Below, in pieces: positions 1 through 8,364 of a stretch of 64,000 nt of DNA (its first letter is position 1; each line of letters starts with the position of its first letter). This DNA is from Kribbella capetownensis. Its GTDB lineage: Bacteria > Actinomycetota > Actinomycetes > Propionibacteriales > Kribbellaceae. The translations under genes were made by a program, and so were the position numbers. The stretch spans positions 62,001 through 126,000 of the forward strand of contig NZ_SJKD01000008.1 in NCBI RefSeq assembly GCF_004331485.1, written 5' to 3'. The notes beneath the pieces are model-generated. The model saw nothing but the letters and a program-made list of their open reading frames with translations. It did not search any database and had not been told where the DNA came from.

Positions 1-414
1 CATTCCCCGGCTGTACGTCGAGATCCGTGCACCCGCTCGATCCCCGAGTCCGACGTCGGTCAGCAATCGACCGGCCACCGCGCGTGCATCGTGGCGACTC
101 GATCCGAACAGCCGCGCCGCGTAACGCAGGTACTCCGCCCCTGTCTGCCGCGCCGGATAGCCGGCGCTCTCCGGCAGAACGCCGATGCGTCGCCTGATCC
201 GGTGCGGCTGATCGCTCGGTACGCCGGCGACGGCGAAGGTCCCGCCGGTCGGCTCGAGGATCGTGGTGAGCAGGCGGATCGTGGTCGTCTTCCCGGCGCC
301 GTTGGGTCCGAGCAGTCCGATCACCTCCCCCGCGTCCGCGGCGAAGGTGAGTCCGTCGAGGGCGTTGCGCGCGCCGTACCGCTTGCTCAGGCCGATCGCC
401 TCGATGGTCGCCAT
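1..414 (-). CDS. ABC transporter ATP-binding protein (partial, 5' part only)
   Basis: The gene runs leftward from an ATG at 414 and leaves the window, so only about 138 codons are visible. The product begins MATIEAIGLSKRYGARNAL and carries a clear Walker A motif GPNGAGKTT near residue 40. It belongs to the multidrug/antibiotic exporter ATPase class (CcmA type); this class normally pairs with a separate membrane subunit, which would lie off the left edge. It is divergent from the two-component pair at 510-2488 and shares a 95-bp intergenic region with a perfect inverted repeat, so the two-component system probably controls it. The substrate cannot be read from this fragment. Confidence 0.85.
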   Translation of the reverse strand, partial: MATIEAIGLSKRYGARNALDGLTFAADAGEVIGLLGPNGAGKTTTIRLLTTILEPTGGTFAVAGVPSDQPHRIRRRIGVLPESAGYPARQTGAEYLRYAARLFGSSRHDARAVAGRLLTDVGLGDRAGARISTYSRGM

Positions 415-435
415 GGGCCGACGGTAGGTCCGCAC

Positions 436-478
436 GGCTGAATCCCGGCTGAACGGTGCATTCAGCCGGGATTCAGCC
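436..478. promoter_or_regulatory. 18-bp perfect inverted repeat made of 11-bp-spaced direct repeats
   Basis: GGCTGAATCCCGGCTGAA (436-453) is followed by a 7-base spacer and its exact reverse complement (461-478). Within each arm the heptamer GGCTGAA (or TTCAGCC) occurs twice with an 11-bp period. Tandem repeats one helical turn apart are the usual binding pattern of OmpR/PhoB-family regulators, and such a regulator is encoded immediately downstream. The element sits between the two divergent start codons (414 and 510), so it could control both directions. Confidence 0.7.
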
Positions 479-509
479 AGAATGGAGGAGGATCGCCTGG
501 AGGTGGGTG

Positions 510-1166
510 ATGCGCGCGCTGGTGGTGGAGGACGAGCTCCGGCTGGCCACGGGCCTGCGGGCCGGCCTGGAGGCCGAGGGGTACGCCGTCGACGTCGCGC
601 TGACCGGGACCGACGGACTCTGGCTCGCCCGCGAGTACGGGTACGACGTCGTCCTGCTGGATCTGATGCTGCCGGAGATCGACGGGTTCGAAATCTGTGC
701 GACGCTTCGGGCCGAGCAGGTGTGGACGCCGATCCTGATGCTGACGGCGCGGGATGCGGACACCGACCAGGTCCGTGCGCTGGACACCGGCGCCGACGAC
801 TATCTCACCAAGCCTTTCTCGTACGCCGTCCTGATCGCGCGGCTCCGTGCCTTGGTACGACGGGGTGCGGCAGAACGACCGTGCGTCTTGGAAGCCGGTC
901 ACCTGCGGCTGGATCCCGCGGCCCGGAGAGCCTGGATCGGCGAGATCGAGCTGGCGCTGACCGCGCGCGAGCTGTCGTTGCTGGAGTTCCTCGTTCGCCG
1001 GCACGGTCAGGTGGTGTCGAAACGCACCATCCTCGATCACGTCTGGGACTACGACTTCGACGGCGACCCGAACATCATCGAGGTCTACATCCGACGACTC
1101 CGCACCAAGCTCGGCCAGGACTCGATCACGACCCTGCGCGGAGCCGGTTATCGACTCGCCGATTGA
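510..1166 (+). CDS. OmpR/PhoB-family response regulator
   Basis: A 218-residue DNA-binding response regulator. The receiver domain spans about residues 1-115, with the acidic pair E7/D8, phospho-acceptor D51 in VVLLDLMLP, T79 and K101 in LTKPF. A winged-helix effector domain follows (about 125-218) and ends in the family-typical RGAGYRL. The ATG at 510 was chosen because GGAGGTGG lies just upstream and the protein then begins MRALVVEDE; an earlier in-frame ATG at 456 would place the 436-478 repeat inside the gene. The histidine kinase starts 17 bases after the stop, so the two form an operon. Confidence 0.93.
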   Translation: MRALVVEDELRLATGLRAGLEAEGYAVDVALTGTDGLWLAREYGYDVVLLDLMLPEIDGFEICATLRAEQVWTPILMLTARDADTDQVRALDTGADDYLTKPFSYAVLIARLRALVRRGAAERPCVLEAGHLRLDPAARRAWIGEIELALTARELSLLEFLVRRHGQVVSKRTILDHVWDYDFDGDPNIIEVYIRRLRTKLGQDSITTLRGAGYRLAD

Positions 1167-1183
1167 CGATGGGAGGTCGTGCC

Positions 1184-2488
1184 ATGCGGCTGCGGGTGAC
1201 ACTCACGGCGGTGCTGGTGCTCGGCGTCGCGCTCGTCGCGGGCGCCCTGGTGCTCGTCGCACTGCTCGGCTCCGTACTCACCGACCAGGTGTGCCAGGAC
1301 GCGCGCGACCGCGTTACGCAACTGAGCTCGGTGACCGGTACGGACCGGCCGCAGTCGACAAGCAGCGAACTGATCCAGTGGACCGCAGTACCGGGCGGTG
1401 GCGAGACGCTCGCTTCTCCGCCTACCAACGGCTGCGTCTCGGTCGAGCCTCCCGGTTACCCGGAGGACTTCGTCTTCGCCGCGGCACCGCTCGCCACCGG
1501 TGGTGATGTGATCGTGGGCAAACCCTTGGTGGACGTGCTGGACTCAACCCGGTTCGTCCGTCGCGTCCTCGTGGTCGGGGTGCCGTTGATGATGCTGATC
1601 GTCGGCGGCGTGACCTGGGTGGTGACAGGGCGGATCCTGGCGCCGGTGACGGCGATCCGACGTGAGGTCGACGAGATCACCGCGAGCGAGCTCCACCGCC
1701 GGGTTCCCGCCGTACGCACCGACGAGATCGGCCGGCTGGGCAGGACGATGAACCGGATGCTCGACCGGCTGCAGCGGGCGCAGGAGAGCCGGCAACGGTT
1801 CGTCTCCGATGCTTCGCACGAGTTGCGGTCTCCGATCGCGGCCATCCGCCAGCACGCCGAGGTCGCACGGGCCCATCCCGGGCGCACGACCGTCACCGAG
1901 CTGGCGACGACGGTCCTCGACGAAGATGTGCGGATGCAAGGCCTGGTTGACGATCTGCTGTTACTGGCTCGCTCCGACGAGGACCACACGGAACCTCCGA
2001 ACACCCCGGTCGACCTCGACGACCTCGTCCTCGCCGAGGCACAACGGTTGCGGTTGGCAACAAGCCTGACGATCGACACGGCCGGTGTGTCCGGCGGTCA
2101 GGTCCGCGGCGACGAGGCGGCGCTGTCCCGGATGATCCACAACCTCGCCGACAACGCCGCGCGGCACGCCCGGAGCCGGGTCGCCTTCACCCTCACGGAG
2201 TCCGCCGGCACGGTCGTCCTCGCCATCAGCGACGACGGTCCCGGCATCCCCCCAGCCGACCGGTCCCACGTCTTCGACCGGTTCGTCCGGTTGAACCCCT
2301 CCCGCTCCCGCGACGCCGGCGGCACCGGCCTCGGTCTGGCAATCGTTGCCACCATCATCGAACGCCACCACGGCACGATCACCGTCCACACCGCCGACAC
2401 CGGCGGCGCCACCCTGGAAGCCAAGCTCCCACCGGCTGACTCCGACAGCGGCCGGCCCCGGGCGTCGACTGGTCCGCGAGCCCGCTAG
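1184..2488 (+). CDS. Sensor histidine kinase (HAMP, HisKA, HATPase)
   Basis: A 434-residue membrane kinase, the partner of the regulator just upstream. Membrane segments lie at about residues 7-32 and 126-148, enclosing a roughly 90-residue extracytoplasmic sensor domain. A HAMP linker (150-200) and the phospho-acceptor H212 in SDASHELRSPI follow. ATP-binding boxes include N320 (MIHNLADNAARHA), DDGPGIP and GTGLGLAIV. The ATG at 1184 is preceded by GGAGG seven bases upstream; an in-frame ATG at 1169 is less well placed. Codon 260 (1961-1963) is TTA, which is rare in such GC-rich genomes. Co-location with an exporter ATPase suggests a role in sensing a toxic compound or envelope damage (inference). 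Confidence 0.92.
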   Translation: MRLRVTLTAVLVLGVALVAGALVLVALLGSVLTDQVCQDARDRVTQLSSVTGTDRPQSTSSELIQWTAVPGGGETLASPPTNGCVSVEPPGYPEDFVFAAAPLATGGDVIVGKPLVDVLDSTRFVRRVLVVGVPLMMLIVGGVTWVVTGRILAPVTAIRREVDEITASELHRRVPAVRTDEIGRLGRTMNRMLDRLQRAQESRQRFVSDASHELRSPIAAIRQHAEVARAHPGRTTVTELATTVLDEDVRMQGLVDDLLLLARSDEDHTEPPNTPVDLDDLVLAEAQRLRLATSLTIDTAGVSGGQVRGDEAALSRMIHNLADNAARHARSRVAFTLTESAGTVVLAISDDGPGIPPADRSHVFDRFVRLNPSRSRDAGGTGLGLAIVATIIERHHGTITVHTADTGGATLEAKLPPADSDSGRPRASTGPRAR

Positions 2489-2490
2489 GT

Positions 2491-3027
2491 TCAGCTGGGG
2501 TCGTTGCCTCTCAGCCCGTCGATGGCTTCGCGCAGCAGGTCGGCGTGGCCGGTGTGTTTGAGGTACTCCTCCAGCAGGTCGATCAGGAAACGGCGGCGAG
2601 TCTTGGCCCAGGCCGGCTCGGCGGTGTCGATCACCACGTCGAGGCCGCCGTCGGCGCACAGCTGCGCCCACGTGGCTTGGGAGCGCTTCGCGGCGGCGTA
2701 CCACTCGGCGTAGAGCTGCTCCGGATCGTCCGTGACCGCGGACTCCCACCCCCACTCGTCGTTCTCGACCCAGCTCCGGGTGTCCCACGGCGGCCCGAGC
2801 GGTTGCTCCGCCGCCTGCGCGGTGAAGCCGTCCTCGACGAACGTCATATGCTTGACCAAGCCCGCCAGCGTCATCGTCGACGGCGGATGCGTACGGCGAA
2901 ACTGCTCCGCGTCGAGATCACCGGTCTTCCAGGCGAACTGCTGCCGCACCCGATCGACCGCGAACTGCAGCATCTCCGCATCGGTGCCACGCAGACACTC
3001 GGACAGCTGAAGCTCTCGCCAGTCCAT
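2491..3027 (-). CDS. DinB/DUF664-family protein
   Basis: A 178-residue protein of the DinB-like four-helix-bundle family. The helical core and the LVKHMTFVEDGF segment with a conserved metal-type His are typical; family members bind a divalent metal and include thiol-dependent transferases such as mycothiol S-transferases. The start ATG at 3027 opens MDWRELQLSECL. Its stop lies two bases beyond the stop of the convergent histidine kinase gene. The substrate is unknown. Two further DinB-like genes lie at 50798 and 51576. Confidence 0.8.
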   Translation of the reverse strand: MDWRELQLSECLRGTDAEMLQFAVDRVRQQFAWKTGDLDAEQFRRTHPPSTMTLAGLVKHMTFVEDGFTAQAAEQPLGPPWDTRSWVENDEWGWESAVTDDPEQLYAEWYAAAKRSQATWAQLCADGGLDVVIDTAEPAWAKTRRRFLIDLLEEYLKHTGHADLLREAIDGLRGNDPS

Positions 3028-3064
3028 GGGGCCTCCTCGATCCTGGGAACGACGACATCCTGCC

Positions 3065-4237
3065 TCAGCGACGGACCTTCCCGGACCGGCCGCGATGACG
3101 GAAGTGGATCATCGCCCGGTGCAGTGTGTGGTTGATCGGTCCAGGAAGCGGTCGCTCCCATTCGCCGACGGTCTCGACAACCTCGCCGCCGGTGCCCAGC
3201 TTCCATCGCAGCAGCCCGTACGCAGCGTCGTCGGGATCCAGCGAAGCCGACACTCCGCGCATGTCGTACCGCTCGGCGCCGAGCTTCTGGGCGTCGGCCA
3301 TCATCTTCCACTGCAGGATGTGGCTCGGCCTGACCTCGCGGCGGTGATCGGCCGACCCGCCCGCCTGGTACCAGACCCGGCGGCCGACGACGTTCATCGT
3401 GTGCGCGGCAAGTACTTCGTCCTGCCAGCTCGACAGATACAGCCGCATCTGGCCCGGCACCTCGCCGTTCATCACCCGGTACTGGCGTTGGTAGTACGCC
3501 AACGACCGGCCCGAACGGAACCCGTTGCGTCGCTCCGTGGTGCTCAAGAGCTCGTAGAACGTGGGCAGGTCGCGCTCGGCCCCGAGCCGTACGTCGACGC
3601 CCGACCTCATCGCCTTGCGGATGTTGCGCTGCCACTCCTTGCTGAAGCCGGCCACGAGATCGCGGCCGGCGATCGGGACCTGGAACAGGTACCGGGGCTG
3701 CGCATCGCCGGCCGACTCCTGCTCGCCGCATCGGCGCCATCCCAGGGTCCTCAACCGGTCGGCGATCGCGGACCCGACCGGCTCCACCACATCGGGCAGG
3801 ACATGGTCGACCCGGCGGCCAGGAGCGACAGCCGACCTCAAGGTGGCCGCCTGCCAACGCCGCAAGGCCTTCGGCGGTCCCAGCCTGACCGCGAAAGCCT
3901 CCCGTCGCTCCAGATAGTCGAGCAAGGGATCGAGCCAGCGTTCCAGCCAGGGATCCGCCCAATCGATGTCCGGTCCCTCAGGCAGGTAGGCATACCACCG
4001 GGACAGACCTGGCACCTGGCGAAACAGCACCAGCGTCGTACCGACGACCCGTCCGTCGCCGTCTCGCCAGGCCAGTAGCTCGGAGGCCCAGCCGGTCTTG
4101 ACCTGAGCCCAGGACGGGATCTGGAGAAAGCTTCTGTCATCGTGGAGATCGGCTACCGCTCGATAGTGCAGCGGCTCGATCTCACCGACCGTCAGTTGGT
4201 GCTGACGGATCGAAACCTCGGTGCGCACACGTCTCAC
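3065..4237 (-). CDS. FemAB-like aminoacyl/peptidyl transferase
   Basis: A 390-residue protein of the FemA/FemB/VanK superfamily, built of two GNAT-like folds. Proteins of this family add amino acids from aminoacyl-tRNA to the peptidoglycan stem peptide. Supporting stretches are FSKEWQRNIRKAMRSGV and, near the C terminus, WYQAGGSADHRREVRPSHIL followed by the terminal WKLGTGGEV motif common to FemX-type proteins. The first start is GTG at 4237; a GTG at 4228 is also possible. It stands alone between a DinB gene and a DUF4386 gene, so the exact role (cell-wall cross-bridge or another aminoacylation) is inferred from family only. Confidence 0.78.
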   Translation of the reverse strand: MRRVRTEVSIRQHQLTVGEIEPLHYRAVADLHDDRSFLQIPSWAQVKTGWASELLAWRDGDGRVVGTTLVLFRQVPGLSRWYAYLPEGPDIDWADPWLERWLDPLLDYLERREAFAVRLGPPKALRRWQAATLRSAVAPGRRVDHVLPDVVEPVGSAIADRLRTLGWRRCGEQESAGDAQPRYLFQVPIAGRDLVAGFSKEWQRNIRKAMRSGVDVRLGAERDLPTFYELLSTTERRNGFRSGRSLAYYQRQYRVMNGEVPGQMRLYLSSWQDEVLAAHTMNVVGRRVWYQAGGSADHRREVRPSHILQWKMMADAQKLGAERYDMRGVSASLDPDDAAYGLLRWKLGTGGEVVETVGEWERPLPGPINHTLHRAMIHFRHRGRSGKVRR

Positions 4238-4307
4238 CCCGCCCGCAATCGGCTGTCATGTCGTCGCGTCACCCTGTAAGACGCCTCGGCCACCGCAAAA
4301 AGTCACA

Positions 4308-4324
4308 CCGTTCCACCAGAACGG
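4308..4324. promoter_or_regulatory. Short inverted repeat upstream of the FemAB-like gene
   Basis: CCGTTC, five bases, then GAACGG form a perfect 6-bp inverted repeat, 70 bp upstream of the FemAB-like start and within the 195-bp gap 4238-4432. It may be an operator or a small hairpin. No clear promoter was recognised in the rest of the gap. Confidence 0.25.
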
Positions 4325-4432
4325 ACGAGCTTTACGGACCTGACCGAAACGCCAGTGCTGAGACACATGACGTGATCACAGGTAGTAGTGCGTGCGACAG
4401 CCGCCTCGTCCAAGACAGCTGGAACTGAGGCC

Positions 4433-5047
4433 CTACGCCGCCAACGCCGGTGACCCGACGCCGGGCGCCGGCACCGGTGACCTGAATCCCTTGGCAATCA
4501 ACCAGATCGGCATAGCCACGGCCTCGAACAACCCGCCCGGAACCAGCAGCACAAGTCCAGCTCCAGCATTCATGTCGAGTACGCCGAGAAGGTCGAGGAC
4601 GGCCCCGAGCGAGAGACAGGTGTAGCCAACCAGCCCGAGCACAGCGATCGCCCGAGGAACGATCCGGGAAACAAACAGCAGGTACGTGAGGATCAGACCA
4701 CCAATACCCGTGGGGATGTACACCCAGAGCAGGTGATTGGGCACGACCTCCAGCTGGGTGAGCAGATAGATCCCGCACACGGTGGAGACGGTGAATTCGA
4801 TGACTCTCATCACCGGATACCAGATCGCAAGCCGCTGGTTGACCTCCTTCAGCACCTGGTACATCAGCAGGCCGATCCCCACGACAGCGATCCCAGAACA
4901 CATCATCAGCACGACGCCGACCGTCAACGGTGCGCGGTCGGTATCGCCGTTCTCGAAGCCATCGATCAGTGACGTCCCGACCATGGCGGTGACCATCTGG
5001 ACCAAGAACAAGATGCCGACGGCGACCGCGATTCCCCTTCTGGACAT
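4433..5047 (-). CDS. DUF4386-type integral membrane protein
   Basis: A 204-residue protein with about six hydrophobic segments, starting MSRRGIAVAVGILFLVQMVT. The segment VLKEVNQRLAIWYPVMRVIE resembles the DUF4386 family, whose function is unknown. The ATG at 5047 is preceded by AGGGAGAG, while an upstream in-frame start at 5074 has no ribosome site. It is divergent from the sugar locus beginning at 5221. No enzymatic residues were recognised. Confidence 0.72.
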   Translation of the reverse strand: MSRRGIAVAVGILFLVQMVTAMVGTSLIDGFENGDTDRAPLTVGVVLMMCSGIAVVGIGLLMYQVLKEVNQRLAIWYPVMRVIEFTVSTVCGIYLLTQLEVVPNHLLWVYIPTGIGGLILTYLLFVSRIVPRAIAVLGLVGYTCLSLGAVLDLLGVLDMNAGAGLVLLVPGGLFEAVAMPIWLIAKGFRSPVPAPGVGSPALAA

Positions 5048-5349
5048 GACTCTCCCTCGATCGAGCCTGAGCAAGGAGATGCGGTATCGCCCCCGACGAC
5101 GGTCTCCCCCGGATGTGACGCCCGCTCCGCTCCAGGAGCCCTCCCCGGCAGACGTCTGTTCTCACAGTGCGCCTCCACCGCTCGGCTGTCCAGGGTGTGG
5201 GATCGCACTGAGACCGCGAATTGCGCGCTTTGATCAATGTTGTGCGCAAATACCTTGTTGGCTTGACGGAATGTGTTCGTCAGATTACGTTTCAGGACTC
5301 ATCGCGCATATTTGCGCTGCGTCGGCTTTCACTCCTGAGGAGTTTTGGC
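5048..5349 (+). promoter_or_regulatory. Promoter and operator region of the secreted glycosidase gene
   Basis: This 302-base gap contains a sigma70-like promoter, TTGACG (5263-5268), 17 bases, TACGTT (5286-5291). Two TGCGCA-type inverted repeats flank it: TTGCGC (5221-5226) with GCGCAA (5244-5249), and GCGCA (5304-5308), four bases, TGCGC (5313-5317). The second lies at the expected start of transcription, a good place for a repressor. Similar sites occur at 8207-8297. No gene was seen in 5048-5220. Confidence 0.6.
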
Positions 5350-7407
5350 ATGACTCATATGAAGCGGCGAACCGTTCTGAAAATCGCCTTGGGAGGCGCG
5401 GGTCTGGCAGCGCTCCCGGCCGCGACCGCTGCTGCGGCAGGGCCGAAGGTCGTGGGTGTCGGCGATACCTCCATCACTGTTGACTTCGATGACCAGTTGC
5501 ACAGCAGGGTCGCGCTCAACGGCTCGCAGTTGACGCAGTTCGACGCCGGTGAGGCGTTGCTCCTCGGCGACACGGCGATCGACACCTTCGCCTATCGGGA
5601 GCAGCGGACGCGGAGGACCTGGCATTCCCGCCATGGTGCAGGGGTGCAGGTGACCATCGAGGGTGACTCGAAGGAACGCGTACGAAAGACCGTCGAGCTC
5701 ACTTGCTATCAGCGATTGAGTGGTATGGCCGTGATGCAGGTGACCTATACGAACCTGTCCGGCAAGTCGCTCGACATCACCGGCTGGCGGAATGGAGCTC
5801 ACGAACTTCTGCAATCGCCAGGCGGCTTCTACACCTTCTCCGGCTCTACCCACGAGGACCGCCGCGACTGGGTGCAACCGGTGACCGACGACTTCGCCCA
5901 GGAGAACTCACTCGGCATGGATGCCTCCGACTACGGCGGCGGCACCCCGATGGCGACCGTCTGGCGTCGCACCGGCGGTCTCTCCGTCGGACACGTGGAG
6001 CCGAAGGCGCGGGTTCTGCGGATGCCGGTCCGCAAGTCGGAGCACGGTGCGAGCATCGCCATCGAGGGCGACACCCCGCGCACCCTGAAGCCGGGTCAAC
6101 GGCTGACCACCGAAACCACCTTCGTGACGGTCCATTCGAGCGACCACTTCGTGCCGCTGCAGCGGTACCGCGACTACATGGGCGACCTCGGTCTACGCGC
6201 TCCCAAGGTCGCGAAGTCGGCGTACGCTCCGGTCTGGTGTGCTTGGGGATACGAGCGCGACTTCACTGTCGAGCAGGTGCTCGGGACGTTGCCCAAGGTC
6301 CGCGACGTCGGCTTCAAGTGGGCCGGCCTCGACGACGGCTGGCAGACCAACGAGGGCGACTGGGACATCAACCTGGCGAAGTTCCCCGGCGGCGACGCGG
6401 ACATGCGAGCGTTCACCCGGGACATCCGGGACGCCGGTCTGCTGGCCCGGCTTTGGTGGGCGCCGCTGGCCGCGGACCCCGAGAGCAACTTGTTCAAGGA
6501 ACGCCCCGACATGCTGCTGCTCGACCGCGACGGCAACAAGCAGAAGGTGACTTGGTGGGACGCGTGGACCCTGTGCCCGGCGTACCAGCCGGTGGTCGAC
6601 TACTTCGCCGGACAGGCGCGGAAGTTCATCGGTGACTGGGGTTACGAGGGACTCAAGATCGACGGGCAGCATCTCAACGGCGTCACGCCCTGCTGCAACC
6701 CCGCTCACGGGCACGCCCGCCCGGAGGAGTCGACCGAGGGACTGGCTCAGTTCTGGAAGGCGATCCACGACGCCGCGCACGCCGAGAATCGCAACGCGGT
6801 CGTCGAACTCTGCCCATGCGGTACGGCGTTCGCCTTCCACAACCTGCCGTACGTCGACCAGTACCCCGGCTCGGACCCGACGTCGTCGTACCAGGTCCGG
6901 ACCAAGGGCAAGTCGATGAAGGCGCTGATGGGGAACGGCAGCAGCTACGCCGGCGACCACGTCGAACTGAGTGACGGAGGCAACGACTTCGCCTCCAGCT
7001 ACGGCGTCGGCGCCGTACTGTCGACCAAGTTCACCTACCCGAGCGACCCGCCGGGGACGAAGCCAGGCCGGGAGAAGGTACTGACTCCGGAGAAGGAGGC
7101 GCTCTGGCGCAAGTGGGTCGACCTCTACGAGAAGAACATGCTGCCCACCGGCGAGTACCGCGGGGAGCTGTACGACGTCGGCTTCGACCTGCCGGAGACA
7201 CACGTCATCGCCAAGAACTCAACGCTGCACTACGCCTTCTACGCCGACCAATGGGACGGGGACGTGGAACTGCGTGGTCTCGGCAAGGGCAGGTACCGGT
7301 TGACCGATCCCTTCAACGGAACGTCCCTGGGCGCCGTCGACGCACGGCACAACACGATCAAGCTGACGTTCGAGAAGTTCCAGCTCGTCGTTGCCGAGCA
7401 CCGCTGA
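5350..7407 (+). CDS. Secreted GH36-type alpha-galactosidase / alpha-N-acetylgalactosaminidase
   Basis: A 685-residue exported glycoside hydrolase. The N terminus carries a twin-arginine-type signal (KRRTVLK, hydrophobic core, ATAAAAG), so export by Tat is likely. A beta-rich N-terminal domain precedes a (beta/alpha)8 barrel (about 300-600). The stretch GFKWAGLDDGWQTNEGDWDI and the probable nucleophile D438 in GLKIDGQHLN match clan GH-D; D503 or D509 is a candidate acid/base. ATG 5350 has GAGGAG seven bases upstream. The enzyme should release alpha-linked galactose or GalNAc outside the cell. The amino-sugar genes in the neighbouring operon make GalNAc attractive (inference); plain melibiase activity is the alternative. 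Confidence 0.82.
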   Translation: MTHMKRRTVLKIALGGAGLAALPAATAAAAGPKVVGVGDTSITVDFDDQLHSRVALNGSQLTQFDAGEALLLGDTAIDTFAYREQRTRRTWHSRHGAGVQVTIEGDSKERVRKTVELTCYQRLSGMAVMQVTYTNLSGKSLDITGWRNGAHELLQSPGGFYTFSGSTHEDRRDWVQPVTDDFAQENSLGMDASDYGGGTPMATVWRRTGGLSVGHVEPKARVLRMPVRKSEHGASIAIEGDTPRTLKPGQRLTTETTFVTVHSSDHFVPLQRYRDYMGDLGLRAPKVAKSAYAPVWCAWGYERDFTVEQVLGTLPKVRDVGFKWAGLDDGWQTNEGDWDINLAKFPGGDADMRAFTRDIRDAGLLARLWWAPLAADPESNLFKERPDMLLLDRDGNKQKVTWWDAWTLCPAYQPVVDYFAGQARKFIGDWGYEGLKIDGQHLNGVTPCCNPAHGHARPEESTEGLAQFWKAIHDAAHAENRNAVVELCPCGTAFAFHNLPYVDQYPGSDPTSSYQVRTKGKSMKALMGNGSSYAGDHVELSDGGNDFASSYGVGAVLSTKFTYPSDPPGTKPGREKVLTPEKEALWRKWVDLYEKNMLPTGEYRGELYDVGFDLPETHVIAKNSTLHYAFYADQWDGDVELRGLGKGRYRLTDPFNGTSLGAVDARHNTIKLTFEKFQLVVAEHR

Positions 7408-7413
7408 TCCCAG

Positions 7414-8205
7414 TCAGACTGCCGTCACCTGCACGCCGGCCCGCTGCAGCGCCTCGAGCTGGCCGGGCTGGGCGCCGCGATCGGTGACGACATCGGTGAC
7501 GCCGGAGAGCATGCTGATCCGGGCGAAGGTCACGCGGCCGAGCTTGGAGCTGTCCGCGATCACAACACCGCGGTACGCCCGGCGCAGGAACGCCAGGTCG
7601 GTCTGCGCTTCCATCTCGTCGTACGTCGTACAGCCCTCCTCCGGCGTGAGTCCGTCCACGCCGATGAACGCGATGTCGAGGTGGTAGTTCGCGAGCATCG
7701 CCTCGGCGGCCGGGCCGACCAACTCGTAGGAGGAGCGGGCGATCCCACCGATCAGCACGAGCCGGACGCCGGCGTGACCGACAAGCTCGGAGGCGATGTT
7801 GATCGCGTTCGTCACCACCGTGATGCCTCGCCGCCGCGCAAGGGCACGAGACAACTCGAGGGCGGTGGTGCCGCCGGTCATGCCGACAACAGCGCCCTCC
7901 TCCACGAAGGAGGCAGCGGCTCTGCCGATGGCTCGCTTCTCCGCCTGCCGCAGCGCCGCTTTGACCCGGGTCGGCACTTCGTCGCCGGACTCGTTGGACA
8001 TCGCTCCGCCGTGGGTGCGCACCAGCAACTGGTCGCGGCTCAGCGCTTGCAGGTCCCGGCGGATGGTCGCGCCCGAGACGCCGAGCGCGCGGGCCAGCGC
8101 GGCGACGTCCACGCTGCCGTGCTCGCCGACCTGATCGAGGATCGCACTCAACCGCTCTGACTTCCGCACATCGGGCACTGTACAAGATGCACATCTTTTG
8201 AGCAT
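7414..8205 (-). CDS. DeoR/GlpR-family transcriptional repressor
   Basis: A 263-residue regulator. The N-terminal helix-turn-helix (VDVAALARALGVSGATIRRD) is followed by a DeoR-type sugar-phosphate sensor domain with GMTGGTTALEL and the C-terminal DSSKLGR motif. It is divergent from the ABC operon at 8365 and convergent with the GH36 gene. The ATG at 8205 lies directly beside a TGCGCA repeat (8207-8224), so the gene is probably autoregulated; a GTG at 8178 (residue 10) is an alternative start, and neither has a clear ribosome site. A phosphorylated amino sugar is the likely inducer (inference from family and neighbours). Confidence 0.9.
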   Translation of the reverse strand: MLKRCASCTVPDVRKSERLSAILDQVGEHGSVDVAALARALGVSGATIRRDLQALSRDQLLVRTHGGAMSNESGDEVPTRVKAALRQAEKRAIGRAAASFVEEGAVVGMTGGTTALELSRALARRRGITVVTNAINIASELVGHAGVRLVLIGGIARSSYELVGPAAEAMLANYHLDIAFIGVDGLTPEEGCTTYDEMEAQTDLAFLRRAYRGVVIADSSKLGRVTFARISMLSGVTDVVTDRGAQPGQLEALQRAGVQVTAV

Positions 8206-8206
8206 T

Positions 8207-8297
8207 TGCGCATTATTCTGCGCATGTAATCGAATGCCTTGACCGGTTGTTTTTCATTCAGCTACGTTCGCATCAAAATCGCGCGATCGAATGCGCA
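8207..8297 (+). promoter_or_regulatory. Operator/promoter region between deoR-type gene and sugar operon
   Basis: TGCGCA occurs at 8207-8212, 8219-8224 and 8292-8297; the first two are 12 bp apart and form an inverted array at the regulator's start. A rightward promoter TTGACC (8239-8244), 18 bases, TACGTT (8263-8268) lies between them, with the same -10 sequence as the GH36 promoter. The arrangement (promoter, then TGCGCA just downstream) mirrors 5263-5317. It suggests one DeoR-type repressor for both units. Confidence 0.6.
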
Positions 8298-8364
8298 ACT
8301 GTGCAGCGTCTCTCACTCGTACGCCGGCCGCTTCGGCCAGGGCCGGGATCACAACGGAGAAACC

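Noticed and set aside
482..1183. Open frame continuing upstream of the histidine kinase through the response regulator gene
   Set aside because: It reads an Arg-rich shadow frame of the response regulator; the kinase has a good ribosome site and signal-anchor start at 1184.
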